Source: Phlebiopsis flavidoalba (taxonomy: Eukaryota; Basidiomycota; Agaricomycetes; Polyporales; Phanerochaetaceae). From it: a stretch of 64,000 nucleotides of DNA. The stretch covers positions 496,001 through 560,000 of the forward strand of contig JAOCPU010000002.1 in NCBI GenBank assembly GCA_035772785.1, given 5' to 3'. Shown here piece after piece: positions 47,801-59,223 of this stretch. The notes beneath the pieces are model-generated. The model was not told where the DNA came from, searched no databases, and was given only the letters and a program-made list of their open reading frames with translations. Positions within the stretch are counted from its first letter, which is position 1. Each line of letters starts with the position of its first letter. A program made the position numbers and the translations under genes.

Positions 47801-49186
47801 GAAGTATCCAGCAAGAGCGGGACGACAGGCTGGGGCGAATTCATTGTTGAACCGCGCTGGCACCGAGAGGGCCTTCAATCATGATGTCCAAAGCAGAAGA
47901 GATGCTGGGTATGGCCGCCCGAAATCGGTTTCCCAGGGCTTACTGCTCAAAGCCAGGAATGAGTAAGTTGGAGACAGTGAAGGGCAGCTAAGCCGGCTTT
48001 GGGCTTCGAGCCACGACGCCGACAGCACCCTCGTCAACGAAATTTCTCCACCGGAAACCGTGGTGGCGGCACCGGGGTAAGGGCGAGACAGCGGTTGGAG
48101 TGTTTGGTTTGTGAGTCTCGACCTTGACGAGGATAGGCATGTCTTCGACATGGAGATGAGTACACGTTCGGTGTGTCCGGGTTGGGAGAATCTGGGCCGG
48201 TGGAGGAGATGCCGAACCGCGGAGCAGGGTGGCCTCGAATACAGCCGCGTTGGTCCGAGTACGCAGAAATGTTCCCCGTACCATTCAGTTTCTCGGTGTT
48301 CCTGATCATTTGGAACAATGACACATCTTGTCCTTTTCCGTCGATTTCCATGACGCGTTAAAGATTTTGTGACGACAGTGTTCAGAGTTGACTTGCGCGA
48401 ACATGAAGAGTTCCGCGTCGGTAGGGTTACGGTTGATAGGCGACGCTCCAGACACGAAGGCCTCAATGTAGTAGTCGATCTCGTCTGACGACAACGCGAG
48501 TCCGAGTTCTTTGTTCGCCGCAACACAGAGAACTCAGGACGGTCATAGGTAGCGCCGTGACTGCCCGTAGAATCCTGTCGAATGCTGGCTTGCAGGTCAA
48601 CAATCCGGAGCGAACTGACGTTCTTTATGCTCGAAAACCACTCCCTCTCGCCTGGCACGGTGAGGTGTATCGCTTGCGTCATTCGGTCATGAAGAAGGTG
48701 GGAGAATGATCGTAGATCCTGTTCGTCGACGGGGCGACCGGACGTGGTTTTGAAGACGAAGACGACACCTCGTTCGAGCCTCTCAATATGATCCCCGAGA
48801 TTACAAATTCTGGAGATATCTGTAGCCTTGCTGGACCAGGGCGATATGGATCCTGCTCTGGGAAAAACAAAGACAGTGCCCTTTAGTGCGTTGAGGCTTT
48901 CAGCTGTGTCGGGGAGGCTGACATCATCGCCGTAGGCGAGAAGTCTGATCTAAGACGCGACGGGGAGTAGAGGCGATATCGGAGAGCTCTTGCTCAAGGA
49001 GGCTCGACCGGCAAGCAACAAGATGGACGTAGTTTGCATCGATGGATGAGATGTCGGGATTGTAAGATCGGATGTCCTGCAAGAGGTTGTTTCTTTTCGT
49101 GGGGAAAGAGGTTGAAGAGCCATAAGAGCAGGAGCATTTCTATGTGTCATGAGATTTCTAACTGGACCACCCAGAAGAGGATACAT
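44855..49186 (-). CDS. ADE6: Phosphoribosylformylglycinamidine synthase (FGAM synthase), frame-broken
   Basis: Catalyses the ATP- and glutamine-dependent conversion of FGAR to FGAM in de novo purine synthesis, in the cytosol. The ATG at 49,186 gives MYPLLGGP, then [19 protein letters not shown] and [16 protein letters not shown]. The next recognisable pieces are [31 protein letters not shown] and [28 protein letters not shown], the FGAM synthase signature, lies at about 48,360-48,405. AIR-synthase-like domains fill the middle in many short frames. The C-terminal glutamine amidotransferase has GVCNGCQF, with the catalytic cysteine, at about 45,355-45,385 and LMPHPERVV at about 44,970. TAG is at 44,855-44,857. 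The ~4.3 kb span fits the usual ~1,350 residues with few introns. More than ten frame changes lack splice sites. As the gene is essential for purine prototrophy and normally single-copy, these are best read as assembly errors. Confidence 0.9.
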
Positions 49187-49558
49187 ACTGGACTGAATCG
49201 CGCGATCGGTACAATAGGCGTGTGATCAGGGGCTGAAGTGATAACAGTGGCCGTTGCCTAAGCACAATCTGTTTCAGCGGTTGAAAGGCAGCGTTATATG
49301 AGTACGAAGCATAGTACATACCGAACTGTGTCGTAGCAGGTTCCTCCAAGTGGTCTTGGTCAATCAAAGACGTCTTAGCCTGTTCATGGTTCAAATGTTG
49401 AACCTTGGGGCCTGAATAAGAAAGCAGTGACATGCCTCGTTGAGTCCAGGATACGTATAGGGGACCCAGCCAGAATGGTCCCCGTCATTCACCAGCGAGA
49501 GAGAAAGCAGAGAGGTAGAGCAAGAGAACAAGAATCACAATTTGCTCGCGGTTCAATC

Positions 49559-49613
49559 TTATCTTATCTCCCAAACCACCTGACGTTGGGAGACATCTTT
49601 ATCTTATCTCCCA
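49559..49613. promoter_or_regulatory. Paired GATA sites in a 15-base direct repeat
   Basis: TTATCTTATCTCCCA occurs at 49,559-49,573 and again at 49,599-49,613. On the other strand each reads as two adjacent GATA motifs (AGATAAGATAA), giving four sites. They sit between the divergent FGAM synthase and BTB genes. GATA factors commonly mediate nitrogen regulation in fungi; a link to the purine gene is inference. Confidence 0.5.
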
Positions 49614-49786
49614 GAGAGCTCGATCCGTGACCCCCCGAGTGGCGCAGTTCAATCTTCTAGCTGGCTTTCATTTGGCTTTGATAGCTATGGCACAAACCAG
49701 ATGCTGACGCTGCCGTACTACACTCATCGTGAGTGGAACGACTTATACGAAATGTCCGTCCTATTCACGCACATCTTCAGAAAAAT

Positions 49787-50954
49787 ATGGAGTCCCAGTC
49801 AAACCCCAGGACTCGACGACGTTCCGGCCAGAAGTTGTGCTGCGCAGAGTTAAAGGCCTCTGGTGGTTCGAAGATGGGCAACGTGTTTTGCAGGCGGAGA
49901 ATACCCGTTATTCAAGGGCTTTACCGGGGGAATTATTCTGTCCAGAAGAATCTACTGTATTCGCGGACATGTTCTCTCTTTCCGCAGCCGGAGAATGCAA
50001 GACTCCCCGGCTTCGAAGATACCTATGACGGGTGCCAATTGGTGAAAATGCATGGACGACGAGGACGACCTTGAATATTTTCTTCGAGCCTTGTTTTGAA
50101 TTTGAGTCAGTAGCAGGACATCGCTTATTCCAGTAGCGATATTCATCTCATTACTGCGATCTCATAGGTAATAGAACGACGCTGGTGCGAGCGACAGCGG
50201 AGAGGATATGCTGCGATATTCAATCAAACTAGAAACAAAGTACCCCATGGACAGATGCACGCCTGCGAAGTCCGTCGTCATCATTTAGCCTCCTACAATT
50301 ACGTCTTGTTACCCCCAGAATACTTTGAAGGCCTTGGACGAGGCTTGGTCCGAACCGCAGCAGGACACGGGCTTTCCATTCTCGATCATGATCTCCACAG
50401 ACTCATGCCTCACGACAATTGTTGCGATCACATGCTCGTCGTCATACGCAGCAAGAGAGACGGGAGTTACTCATCCTCCTGCCCTGACGCTATGTTACGC
50501 ATCTTTGAGAGGGGAGTAGGCCTCATCGTCGCCACAAACAGACATGTTAGACGACCGTCAACCGAAATGCTATTGTTTTGCGCACAGCCCGCTCCTAGCC
50601 AAACTCTCCAGAAACGATCTCCGTCGGTCTTTCTCTCTGCATTGTACCAGCAAATGACTTGTATATTTCTCACCGAATGCCATTCGGCTACTCATTGCTT
50701 CAAGATTCGACGCCAACTCTCGCGCAAGATGGAAGTTTCCCGCTTGGGATATATCATCGAACCGTTCGCCCAGAGATCGTTCACTCGCGGGTAATACGGC
50801 GTACGAGCTGTGCCACAAATGTCGTGACGAAACTCAGACCTCGTACGAAAAAGGCGTAGCTCGGATGCGTGGCAGGGCACTACCGACAGCGTTCAGACAC
50901 TTACTGTCGAACCCTAGCTCTATCCGGACTCCCCAGCTGGACAGAAATGCATAA
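49787..50954 (+). CDS. BTB/POZ domain protein, agaricomycete family, frame-broken
   Basis: The ATG at 49,787 gives MESQSNPRTRRRS. The BTB core follows over two frames: LWWFEDG, VLQAENTR, STVFADMFS, FPQPEN, FEDTYDGCQLVKMH and then DLEYFLRALF near 50,070. The order WFEDGN-x-QAENT-x-F-x-V...FADMFSFPQP is the standard N-terminal BTB of a large mushroom family whose members are often a BTB plus a helical C-terminal part. Near the end, ELCHKCRDETQTSYEKGVARM matches the family's C-rich carboxyl region, and TAA is at 50,952-50,954. The middle (50,110-50,800) is readable only in fragments. BTB proteins typically dimerise and may act as Cul3 adaptors or transcription co-factors; the role here is unknown. 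It is divergent from FGAM synthase. Confidence 0.6.
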
Positions 50955-51937
50955 GGCAACTTCACAACACGGAGACGATCGGGGAGATGGCAGAGGCACA
51001 TGCATAGGTTACAATTACACCTGAGACCCGGATTTGTGGCGACCTGTATCGTAATATGTTGGACACAGAGACCTGTTGGGTCACTTACATGAAGATTCTC
51101 GTGAAAATTCGCCCATTCGTGCCTTCGAGTTGAACACAACCTAGGGTCTACGCTACGCATTCTATATGCAGGGTGCTGGTAAGTAGGTAGTATCTCGGCG
51201 CTCAGCGTTCTGTTCATCATGGCTTTCGAGCCCTCCCGCCGTGCACTAGTAGCTTGTTGCTTCTCGGAAATAATGTGAGTCCAACTTGTGAATTGAGAGT
51301 GATTCATAGCAAACCACTGGAAATTGTTAAATGTATGTAACGCGCCGTACTTGAACGTGAATCAAGTGTGAGTTGAAAGAGCCTATGGAGTGGACAACGC
51401 AGCGTGAGAAATAAGTCTTGAGATGAGTTGACTAATGACTGCCGGGGATGGCGTGCGTAACGTCAACTCTTGCGAGACACACTGCGCAAACTGTACATTT
51501 AGACAGGGATTTACACAAGCAGGATGTGTTGGCTGACCAAGAATGAATGTTGCGAATTCAGGCATGGAACAGTTTCTGATCAGTGAGTTTTGTTATTTTG
51601 ATAGGATATAGCTCTTGCTTTGGTCTTAGATTGCTCGGGCGCTAACTTTGAGATTGTTGTAGACTTGTTAGAGGCACACCTTTGATTGTCAACAAGTGTT
51701 TTCGGTCGAAAACATATGTGTCTTTTTTTGAGTAGAAGAAGCGGTCCAGCATCGAACGCAGCTGGTGCTGCGTGCACAATTTACTAGGTGAGAAGAATCC
51801 TGATATTTCAGTAGCACCGTACAAACCGTGCTATTGTGACTGACCTTGGTTCTCCGCCAATAATGTGGATGCTTCGCATGCAAGCTTGTTTGCTTTAGCC
51901 CACAAGCGAAATGCTGCCGTATACAAATGTTATGACT
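50955..51937. other. Intergenic, no gene recognised
   Basis: A minus frame at 50,834-51,307 overlaps the BTB 3' end and is probably a shadow. The rest is AT-rich with short frames. Confidence 0.4.
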
Positions 51938-53094
51938 TCATGAGATGTTTCCATAGATGTTAATGTCGGTCGAGCTCTTCGGCGACAGCGCAAAGGCTGC
52001 AAACTGTGAGAGGTATACTTCACATTCGTTTGATAGAATAATCACCGTGTTACTTCCTCGGATAGAGGTTTGAATTCGCCCTTCGCCGCCTGGTCGTTCC
52101 AGAACTCCAGGATCTGAATAGCTTCGAATATATAGTTCGAAGCTGTTGTCCAGAGGTCGTTCTGGAGCGGTACGTCTCACAGGTAGAAGGATAGCAATCA
52201 CCGTGGAAAGAAAAGGGACGGTATGCCCGAGCTCGTGGGAGATATTGTCGAGGTAGATCGCCGCCATGAAAATGTGTGTCGATAGCTCCGTGCTTCGTGA
52301 TGCACAGATTATATACGGCGTAGTAGGCAGAGAATAGTCAATGGCGCCCCACCTGAGCCGCTGGTAGAGTTCTAATCGTGTGTCCAACTATCCCTGGATT
52401 TCCATGATCAGCGTTGCGAATATCTGTGTGAATTGACGCCAAATTGACGCAGAAACGGAACGCACGAAAGGAGTAAGAAGGTACCTATGTGTAGATCCAG
52501 ATAGAAAGCCTGTCGAGTCACGTTCGAAAGGGTTGGATAGCTGGATGCCGAGGAAACTTTGGAAGCATGGTCGATCATACATCATGTATGAATCGTCTTT
52601 CACGGTCAGCTATTTTCTCTCGCATACAAACGTCGTTCTATTCACCAACGTGGGCGTTGACGACGTTGTGTGGAGTATAGTCACGTTGATGTACATCATG
52701 ATGAGTTGTTGACATAAACTTACGGACATGGGGTATCTGGGAAGTGTTACGGATGTAGGCGCGAGCATGGGGCTGCATGAGACCCCAAAGGAAGTCTGGC
52801 CGACGCCGGCGGATGCCGTTAGACATAAATCGAGTAAGTGACATTATGTAGGCTTACAAAACCTTAAACGACGTCGAAAACTACTTATATATAAGCGTAG
52901 AGTAGCTAGATTCTCTGCGAAGATTTTGACGGTTCGCCTTTCGGACGCACTATAGAGTCTAATTCCGAAGCTGTGATACTTCGTAACTTCCACGCCGGAG
53001 TCAGTGGTTCCGGGAGGAGGCAACATTGTCTTGCCTCTCTCCTGAGCCACTTGTCCCACAGTTCCTCCACGCGGATAGCTATCCTGACATCCAA
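51938..53094 (-). CDS. Hypothetical protein, probably several exons
   Basis: Minus-strand coding-like frames follow one another: 53,094-52,844 (VEELWDKWLRREAR, then SFGIRLYSASERRTVKIF), 52,844-52,638, 52,603-52,388 (FQSFLGIQLSNPFERDSTGF) and 52,387-51,938 (AAIYLDNISHELGHTVPFLS). The composition is protein-like and consistent in strand, and GT/AG pairs exist between some of the blocks. I recognise no domain and assign no function. The gene lies downstream of the pterin-dehydratase-like gene on the same strand. Confidence 0.35.
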
Positions 53095-53103
53095 GGCAGT
53101 GTA

Positions 53104-53884
53104 CTATACAGGGGCCTCAATTTTGTCAGCGACCTTCGGCGATTTCGGGTCGTGAGATATAGCGGAGTGCGGGTAGTTGGTGGCATAGAAGAGTTGGTAG
53201 CCTGCTTCGGTCGATGTGGCCATGGTGCTGGATGTACTCCTTAGATTTATAGCCAAAGGTGAGCTAGTTGTACACCGCACCTTGGTCTGTTCCATAAGAA
53301 GCTCTATGTGCTTTTGAAACTCCTCGGCCTGCTGCGGGCTGGAAAAGAACATGTGTTTGCCGAGATATAGGTGTTGAGGGCGCCTTCGCATCGGGCTTGC
53401 ATACACTCGCCACAGTCGCGTGTATAATGAAGGGAGTGCATCAGAGTCGTGTCCATGAAGCCATGGCGCGGGATAATCCGGACGAGGTGGTAGGCTAGGA
53501 ATTTCGGGCAGCGGAGCCAAGGCCGTATAATGTCTAGGTGGTAGGTTTCCTGGCAAAAATTTCGAGGTCACTGTGTGGTGTCAATGAATGCACAATGTAC
53601 ACGACATCGAATACCATACAATTTCGTGGTACGAAACTTGAGGTCCCTAATCCTGTACTGAATAGTGTTCGGCTGTGGTGTAGCCGAAAGAGCGGTCCGG
53701 CACCGAGATACGAACGAAGTGAAGTCGTCACGGAGTTCCGAGGTGGGCTGCACTGTTGCGCTGGACTGTGTGTATCTGGAGTCACAACCACGCTGTAGCA
53801 CCTTGACTTGTAACCATGTTGCAAGTGTCCGAGCGCGAAACGCGTGGAACGAAGGTGGAAGCTCCAAATGGATTTGGCCAGCAT
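53104..53884 (-). CDS. Possible pterin-4a-carbinolamine dehydratase-like protein
   Basis: The frame from 53,884 opens MLAKSIWSFHLRSTRFALGH, a basic, serine-rich start that could be a mitochondrial presequence. The frame from 53,571 continues with LPEIPSLPPRPDYPAPWL, SLYTRLWRVY and MFFSSPQQAEEFQKHIELL. An intron (GTGCGG...CCAG, about 53,223-53,282) then leads to HHGHIDRSRLPTL. The order of an aromatic strand, a helix like QQAEEFQKHIELL, then an HH motif, and a last helix near DPKSPKVADKIEA fits the pterin dehydratase fold (helix - HH - strand - TH - helix). The family recycles tetrahydrobiopterin or acts as a coactivator. At least two frame breaks occur after the HH motif. The assignment is tentative. 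Confidence 0.4.
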
Positions 53885-54172
53885 GAGGGAAGGGGGGAAA
53901 GCACGAAAGCCAATGCTTCGGGCGTTCTACCCATACCTCCGCCGTACTAGCTATAGAAGGCCAACGAAAGCCATATTCATTTGGATCACAAGGCAGTCTA
54001 CACGGTGTATATTCCTTCTTTCTTACAAATGATGGTCACGATGGTACGGTCATCCTGGGTCTCGATCTCTCATTTTTCGACCCGCACTTTTACGCTTCAG
54101 CGAGGCCCCATCCACTGCACTAAAGTTTGCAGTTTCTCTTGGTCGTGCTAATGGTCGGGTAATGATGTCCCT
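53885..54172. other. Short intergenic spacer
   Basis: Between the 3' end of the aldo/keto reductase and the start of the pterin-dehydratase-like gene, both on the minus strand. It likely holds the latter's promoter; no element recognised. Confidence 0.4.
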
Positions 54173-55349
54173 TCACGGCAGTATCAGCCCCGTCATGTGA
54201 ACTTCATTAGTAGTATACCAGACAGTGCCGCCGGGGTGACACCCGTTCGATTGAGTCTGTGGGGCTGAGACGATAGTAACCGCCGTCCTTGTGGGCTAGA
54301 AACACGTCTGGTGTACACTGTCTGCTTTTTGCCCTGAAGGCCCCAATAGAGAAGGGTTCTGTAGAGCGAGGGGGATCCTGACAACGTCGCATCTATTCAA
54401 AGATCTATCTCACAGTAATCATTAGCGTACAACTCGACACCTGAAATGGAATGCAGATTTTCTGACTGGTATTGCACCCCATGCATCTTGCAGTACGCCC
54501 ACACCTTGGCGTCCCAGCCATTCCCTTCGAACCACCGATTTTGAACGATTTGGACTCGACGAGACAGCATTGTGCCTCCAGATCAGCCTCCAATATCTCC
54601 AGATACATATGTATTACTGACGCGATATACTTGACCTGGCCGGAAAATCGTCTTGCAATGACACATTAGGGTTTTCCTAAAGCAACACAAAGTGCCCACT
54701 ACCCTCGTGAGAGTGTTTCACAGGGGACCGCTCTTCCTCGGGGGGGAGTGCAAGATGTAACTGTCAATGTAGCTGGTACGAAGATTCTTCAACGAATTGC
54801 CTGTATCATGAGTCTTTGATCTGAGTCTCCAAGCGATTTCGAGGTCGGGTCGTATGGCAGAGGTTTGGACTCGTCTTGGTCCGCCAATGGAAGTAAAACC
54901 TGAGGGGTTTCGTGATTAGGAAGATAGAAATGACGGTAGGACCGTGCTGCCACTTGGTTTGAATGAACAAATCTTCGCGCTTGATACCCCATGCTCGGTC
55001 TGCAAAGTATGCAAGGCTTCGCCCATACCAGCTCCTCCCTGAAGGGCTGTCAATATCTCGTCAATCGCTGAGCGACGCCTGGAGCGTACTGATAAATGCT
55101 TAGGTTGACCAGCTGGAGCTTTGAATTAACTATGCTTTCAGCGTGACGGACATCAGATTCATGACACATACACAGTATCGATTGCTCGAAATCCATTCAC
55201 AAAAAAACGGCATTAATTACTGAGAGCCAACCTTTGGGTGTCGCTCCTTCTTCCTGTCCACGATGCGTTTTGAGCGATGTAGACTAAATTGGCAGCATAT
55301 AATGACCTACCAAAGCTGTACCGTATATTATTTTGCACGCTGTCATCAT
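54173..55349 (-). CDS. Aldo/keto reductase, frame-broken
   Basis: An NAD(P)H-dependent oxidoreductase of the AKR superfamily. From the ATG at 55,349: MMTACKIIYGTAL, a short GTAGGT...TTAG intron, NGFRAIDT (family motif GFRxIDTA with the catalytic-loop Asp), then GQPKHYQ. KREDLFIQTKWQ follows (the strand carrying the catalytic lysine), then DESKPLPYDPTSKS, SLKNLRTSYIDSYILHSP, YLEILEA, VQNRWFEGNGWDAKVWAYC, and a C-terminal GVTP..LSG..TNEVHM. TGA is at 54,173-54,175. The catalytic tyrosine of the D-Y-K-H tetrad would lie in the upstream repeat region obscured by indels. It resembles the small fungal AKRs of the YDL124w type. It is divergent from prefoldin 4, with start codons about 190 bases apart. 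At least six frame changes lack splice sites. Confidence 0.8.
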
Positions 55350-55540
55350 GTTGCGATGTCAATGCTCTCGTGAACAGACAAGATTGAGTGCAATGGTACT
55401 ACGGAACCAGCGATGTCATCGAGGCCGCAGGCGTTGGCGCACTGCGAGGGCGCTCGATATCACGTGGTAGAAAACAGATCTGAGATTTGCCCGTGGACGC
55501 GACCTTGCTCTTGTCAATCACGCCAGCAATAGAGACGTTT
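55350..55540. promoter_or_regulatory. Shared promoter of aldo/keto reductase and prefoldin 4
   Basis: About 190 bases separate the two divergent start codons, so the promoters must overlap. I see no clear TATA box or known operator. The minus frame 55,399-55,710 that crosses it is a shadow. Confidence 0.5.
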
Positions 55541-56176
55541 ATGCGGATGGTAAGCCACCTCTTATTTCTCATAGGCACACCAAGCCTTATGTTGCCAGCC
55601 AGATACCACAGGAAGACGAGAACGATGACAATGCTGAGGTCACTTTGGGGTAAGCATACACAGATATCTTCTGTCCTCAAGGGTGTCCGTTCATCCTCAA
55701 TATACCCCATACGCAGAGGACCAGCAGCGCATCAACTCTTTCTCTAAGCTGAACACGAGGCTCAAAGGTGTTGAGGAGAAGATAGAGGCCTTGAAGGTCC
55801 GTATTGCTAAGTTTAGGATTACAATGACTACCGTATAATGATTCTGCATTCTAGCAAGAGAAGGAGGGCCCTCGATGACCTAAATATGGAGCTCGAACAA
55901 CTCGCAGATGAAGATCAACCGGTTCTGTAGGCCTTGCATCCCTGTGTGCCTTTTTTTACCGCTGAACCTATACATCTAGGTACCGAGTTGGTGAGACGCT
56001 TTTGTGCACCTGCGGCATAGCCAAGCGATGGAAGCGGCTTGAGAAGGATCAAGCGGACCTCGACAGCGAACTGTCAGGTTGAAAGATAAAGCAGAGGAAT
56101 GCGAGAAGGAAAATGAAAGGATTGAAGGTGGCCTTGTACGCTAAGTTCGGCCGCGCAATCAAACTTGGACGAGTAA
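55541..56176 (+). CDS. GIM3: Prefoldin subunit 4
   Basis: A beta-type subunit of the hexameric prefoldin co-chaperone, which hands unfolded actin and tubulin to the CCT chaperonin in the cytosol. Exon 1 is only MRM (55,541-55,549). The introns 55,550-55,611, 55,650-55,716 and 55,797-55,854 have GT...AG ends. The exons give EDENDDNAEVT, then EDQQRINSFSKLNTRLKGVE, then ALDDLNMELEQLADEDQPVL. The last exon gives HLRHSQAM, RLEKDQADLDSELSG, KDKAEECEKE and LYAKFGRAI, and TAA is at 56,174-56,176 after the conserved LDE end. The product is a coiled coil - beta hairpin - coiled coil of normal length (~130 residues). About seven single-base changes break the frame (extra T before the EDQQ exon, extra G in GAGGGCC, extra G after SQAM, extra A bases near the end), nearly all insertions. 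Confidence 0.9.
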
Positions 56177-56761
56177 CTTGCAATCATACGTGCGCATGTC
56201 GATCGGCCCAGAACAGGCTTAATCTCACTGCAGTGCTTTTGAAATAGTCCGAAAAATAATACTTCTGTAAAAAACATGCTGCCCGGCATGCCGTGGGAAA
56301 TCTACCACTTAGTGAGCTGCTGGATATTCACCAAAATCTCGACAAACGACGATGTAGAACACCAGGCAGCACCGCGCATACAAGACAGAATACGGAGATT
56401 TCAAACAAATTTATTAGAGTCGTACACGCACAGGCTACAAACGTTGCAGGTCCTGAAAACGCGGAGAGAAACGGGGTAATAAAAATGACGACCGAGGGAG
56501 GCACAGCAACTGACCTCAAGTGACACAAGGAGACAGGCAAATACGTGTGAAAAGAAAGAATGACTAGATTCCACGAGTGAAGCGGCGGTAGGCGACAACA
56601 GAAAATGGGCTGAAGTAATGTTAAAATTGTATGTGACAAGAAAGTGAATGAGAGACCGCGGCTCTGAATATTTATTTACAGAAATGGTAAAAATATACCC
56701 CCAGTGAAAGGACGAGGGCGAGGACAATGTTCGTGAATGATAATGATAGTGAATAACAACA
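56177..56761. other. Convergent 3' region of prefoldin 4 and CCR4
   Basis: No gene. The minus frames 56,328-56,787 are Ser/Phe-rich shadows of pyrimidine-rich 3' sequence. Confidence 0.5.
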
Positions 56762-59223
56762 TCATCGAGACACGATTCCGGGAACACAGGTTGGTGGAGG
56801 GATGCGTTTGGCTTCCTTGGGTGGCTTCACGCGGAATTCCGACACAATGCACAAGTGACTGTGAAGAGATGGGTCAGCGGTACACAATTCAGGATGTGAA
56901 AGAGCACATACTCTGAGGGGAAGTGCGCGTTCGGGAAACCAACCGCCTTGTCCAGATACGACTTCTCTACTTTCTCCAAGGACAGCGTTCGCTGCCAAGC
57001 TCGACGAGTGATTGTCGAATACCATATGTAATCGATTGGGCCCTGGAACGTCGGTGTGTAGTTCGTCATGGGTAGTTCACCCAACGCAGCGTATGCGCTT
57101 CCTTTAGCCCGAAACTTGTGCCGCAAGCCGTCCTGGGTGTACTTGCCATACGTGAACGACATCCAATCGTCATGATCTGCGGGTAAGGCTCCCAGTCGAC
57201 AGGTACTCGTATACACCACTGTCGGCATCGAGTTGAAGTCACCAGATATGATCAAGGGAATCTTTGAGCCGTCGGAGTAGGACTGGCGGGGGAACGCGAG
57301 GCGCTATCTCCTGAGCCTGGCGACGCAGGCGCTGGAGGTCGTGGCGGATACTTGGCGAAGTTTGTTCGCCACCTTCTCCACTTCATCCCATGAGCAACGC
57401 GATCTGCACCAGCTTGACGTCTCGGTAGTGTGTGCTCCCAGAGTATGTGCGCGTTTTGCAATGATGAAGCGCGTGCCCGTCTCCTTGTTCTCGAATAGAC
57501 TGACAATTGCGATGTGATCTTTCGTGAGAACACGATTGAACATATCATCAGTCTTCTTGAGATCGGCCCGTTGCATCGCGACCGTACTGAACTCCACGAG
57601 ATGTTTCTCTAACAGCCAAGGTGTACCTAGGAGAAACGTTAGCGCATGATCATGGCTCATAGGTGAAGTACTGACTTAGCGGACTTGAAGACCGGGGGGG
57701 GTGTATGGTGCGGGGGGGGCACCCGTCGACTGTCCTCCGATCGTTCTCGCTCATGGTCTTGTACCGCGATTTTGGCCAGTATAACGCCGTCGTAACCCAA
57801 GTCCGACAAGTTCAGCAGTGAAGAAACTCTTCGTACTGGGCAATCTCGATCTCTTGTAGACACACGAAGTCGCAATCGTGGCTCTTGATCTCCTCGAGAA
57901 TGAGATCCTCCTCCGGTACTTCCACGTCAACGCCCATGAAGGAGTGTAGCCGTACAACCGCTCAGTTGCACACCGCTCGCATAGGATGTTATATGAGAGG
58001 ACGCTGAATATCTCGACGCTTGGATCCGACTGCATATTCTCGCGTTCTGTAGGGGAGATGAGGTTGTGCCACAAACGTGCAGGAGGTGGTGTTGGAGCTG
58101 GACATGTATCCCGTAGATGAGCGATGAGGGCTGTGTGTACCTTGTTCTTGTACTATGTGCTTCAATGTTGGGTCGATCGGATTACCCTCGATTCCCAATT
58201 GTCTGAAGTTGGTGAAGAGTACCCAGCTCCGGGGGAAGAGTGGGAAGTATGGTTGTCAAATAGGTAAAGCTCCTTCAGCGACGTAAGCATGCCCAGCTCG
58301 GGGGGAACACTGAGCAGGCTGTTCCCGGATAGATCCAGTAGCTCCAGATGCTTCAACTTCGTAATTTCCGGGGGAATGCTGGTCAAAGGCGTTGTGATTC
58401 AGATAGAGGTTGACAAGGAATGTGAATGAGAAGAGTCCGGACGTCGGAGGAAGGTTCTTGATATTCACGCCACCCATGTCTAGCGAGGTCCAGGTATTTT
58501 ATCTGGCTTTGGCGCTATAATCCTTGGTCGTTCAGCAACAATCGCCGTTGTAGTAGCAGAAGTGGCGCTTGGGGAACCATTTTGCAACAGTGGATGAGGT
58601 CACCGAGGACGGGGTGACATGAGCTTCTCCCTCCTTCGTGGAACCGTTTTGTCTCTGGAGGTTTCACTGCATTCGGGTTCTGGATTGGGATTGCAGACTT
58701 CGCGACAGTGCGTGATGCCATGGCGCTGGCGCGGGCCCTGTGGTGCGGAGATCTCGACGCGCGTATCATCATACACGACGGTCGATAAAAAAAATACATT
58801 ATAATCATTTTGCATTCCACACGCACCTCGCATTTCATTAATTGATTCTGCCAATGTGGGGTCATGATCTGCGTGACACCATTCGCTGGGGATCCGTTAG
58901 GCACAAGACCTGTGTGAGCTCCTGGAATCCCGTTACCATTTGGTGGGGATTGGTAGTGAGTATGGGAGTGAGAGCTTAGGGAGTTCTGATGATGATGATG
59001 GCCAATGGGACCCGATAGGTGGGGATGAGCATGGTGTTGTAGGGCTGTCATGCCTCCATTCGTAAACAAAGGAAAGGCCGCCGATGTTTGGGGGTTGAGC
59101 ATGGTTTGGAGGCCCAAGAACGGTGTGGTGCGCATTCCGTGACCATGGTGTCTGGTCGTGGATTTGCCCAGGATGTTGTGCGAGCTTGTGTGCAATTCCG
59201 GGAGACTGTTGTGCGTAGTACAT
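56762..59223 (-). CDS. CCR4: CCR4 poly(A) 3'-exoribonuclease (CCR4-NOT deadenylase), frame-broken
   Basis: Shortens mRNA poly(A) tails as part of the CCR4-NOT complex. The ATG at 59,223 gives MYYAQQSPGIAHKLAQHPGQ. A low-complexity N terminus with LGLQTMLNPQTSAAF, a GHHHHQ run and SPPNGNG leads to a conserved HWQNQLMKCE block (about 58,820). The leucine-rich repeats that bind the NOT scaffold lie at 58,200-58,480 (LELLDLSGNSLLSVPPELG). The EEP nuclease domain follows: LSYNILCERCATE (metal-ligand Asn), CLQEIE (catalytic Glu, about 57,855), FSTVAMQRADLKKTDDMFNR, SGDFNSMP (about 57,230) and GPIDYIWY. The last splice (GTATGT...CACAG) gives FPSDHLCIVSEFRV with the catalytic Asp-His. TGA is at 56,762-56,764. 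All active-site motifs are present, but frames change many times. It is divergent from mevalonate decarboxylase. Confidence 0.92.

Noticed and set aside
5975..49186. Calling F-box copies and FGAM synthase pseudogenes, or invoking programmed frameshifting
   Set aside because: The same kind of single-base breaks hits every conserved gene in the window, including essential single-copy ones, so a shared technical cause is simpler.
50834..51307. 157-codon minus frame as a gene
   Set aside because: It overlaps the C-terminal exon of the BTB gene, whose plus-strand motif ELCHKCRDE is recognisable.
56328..56787. Minus frames after CCR4 as a serine-rich protein
   Set aside because: Pyrimidine-rich 3' sequence beyond the CCR4 stop; no motif and no splice link.
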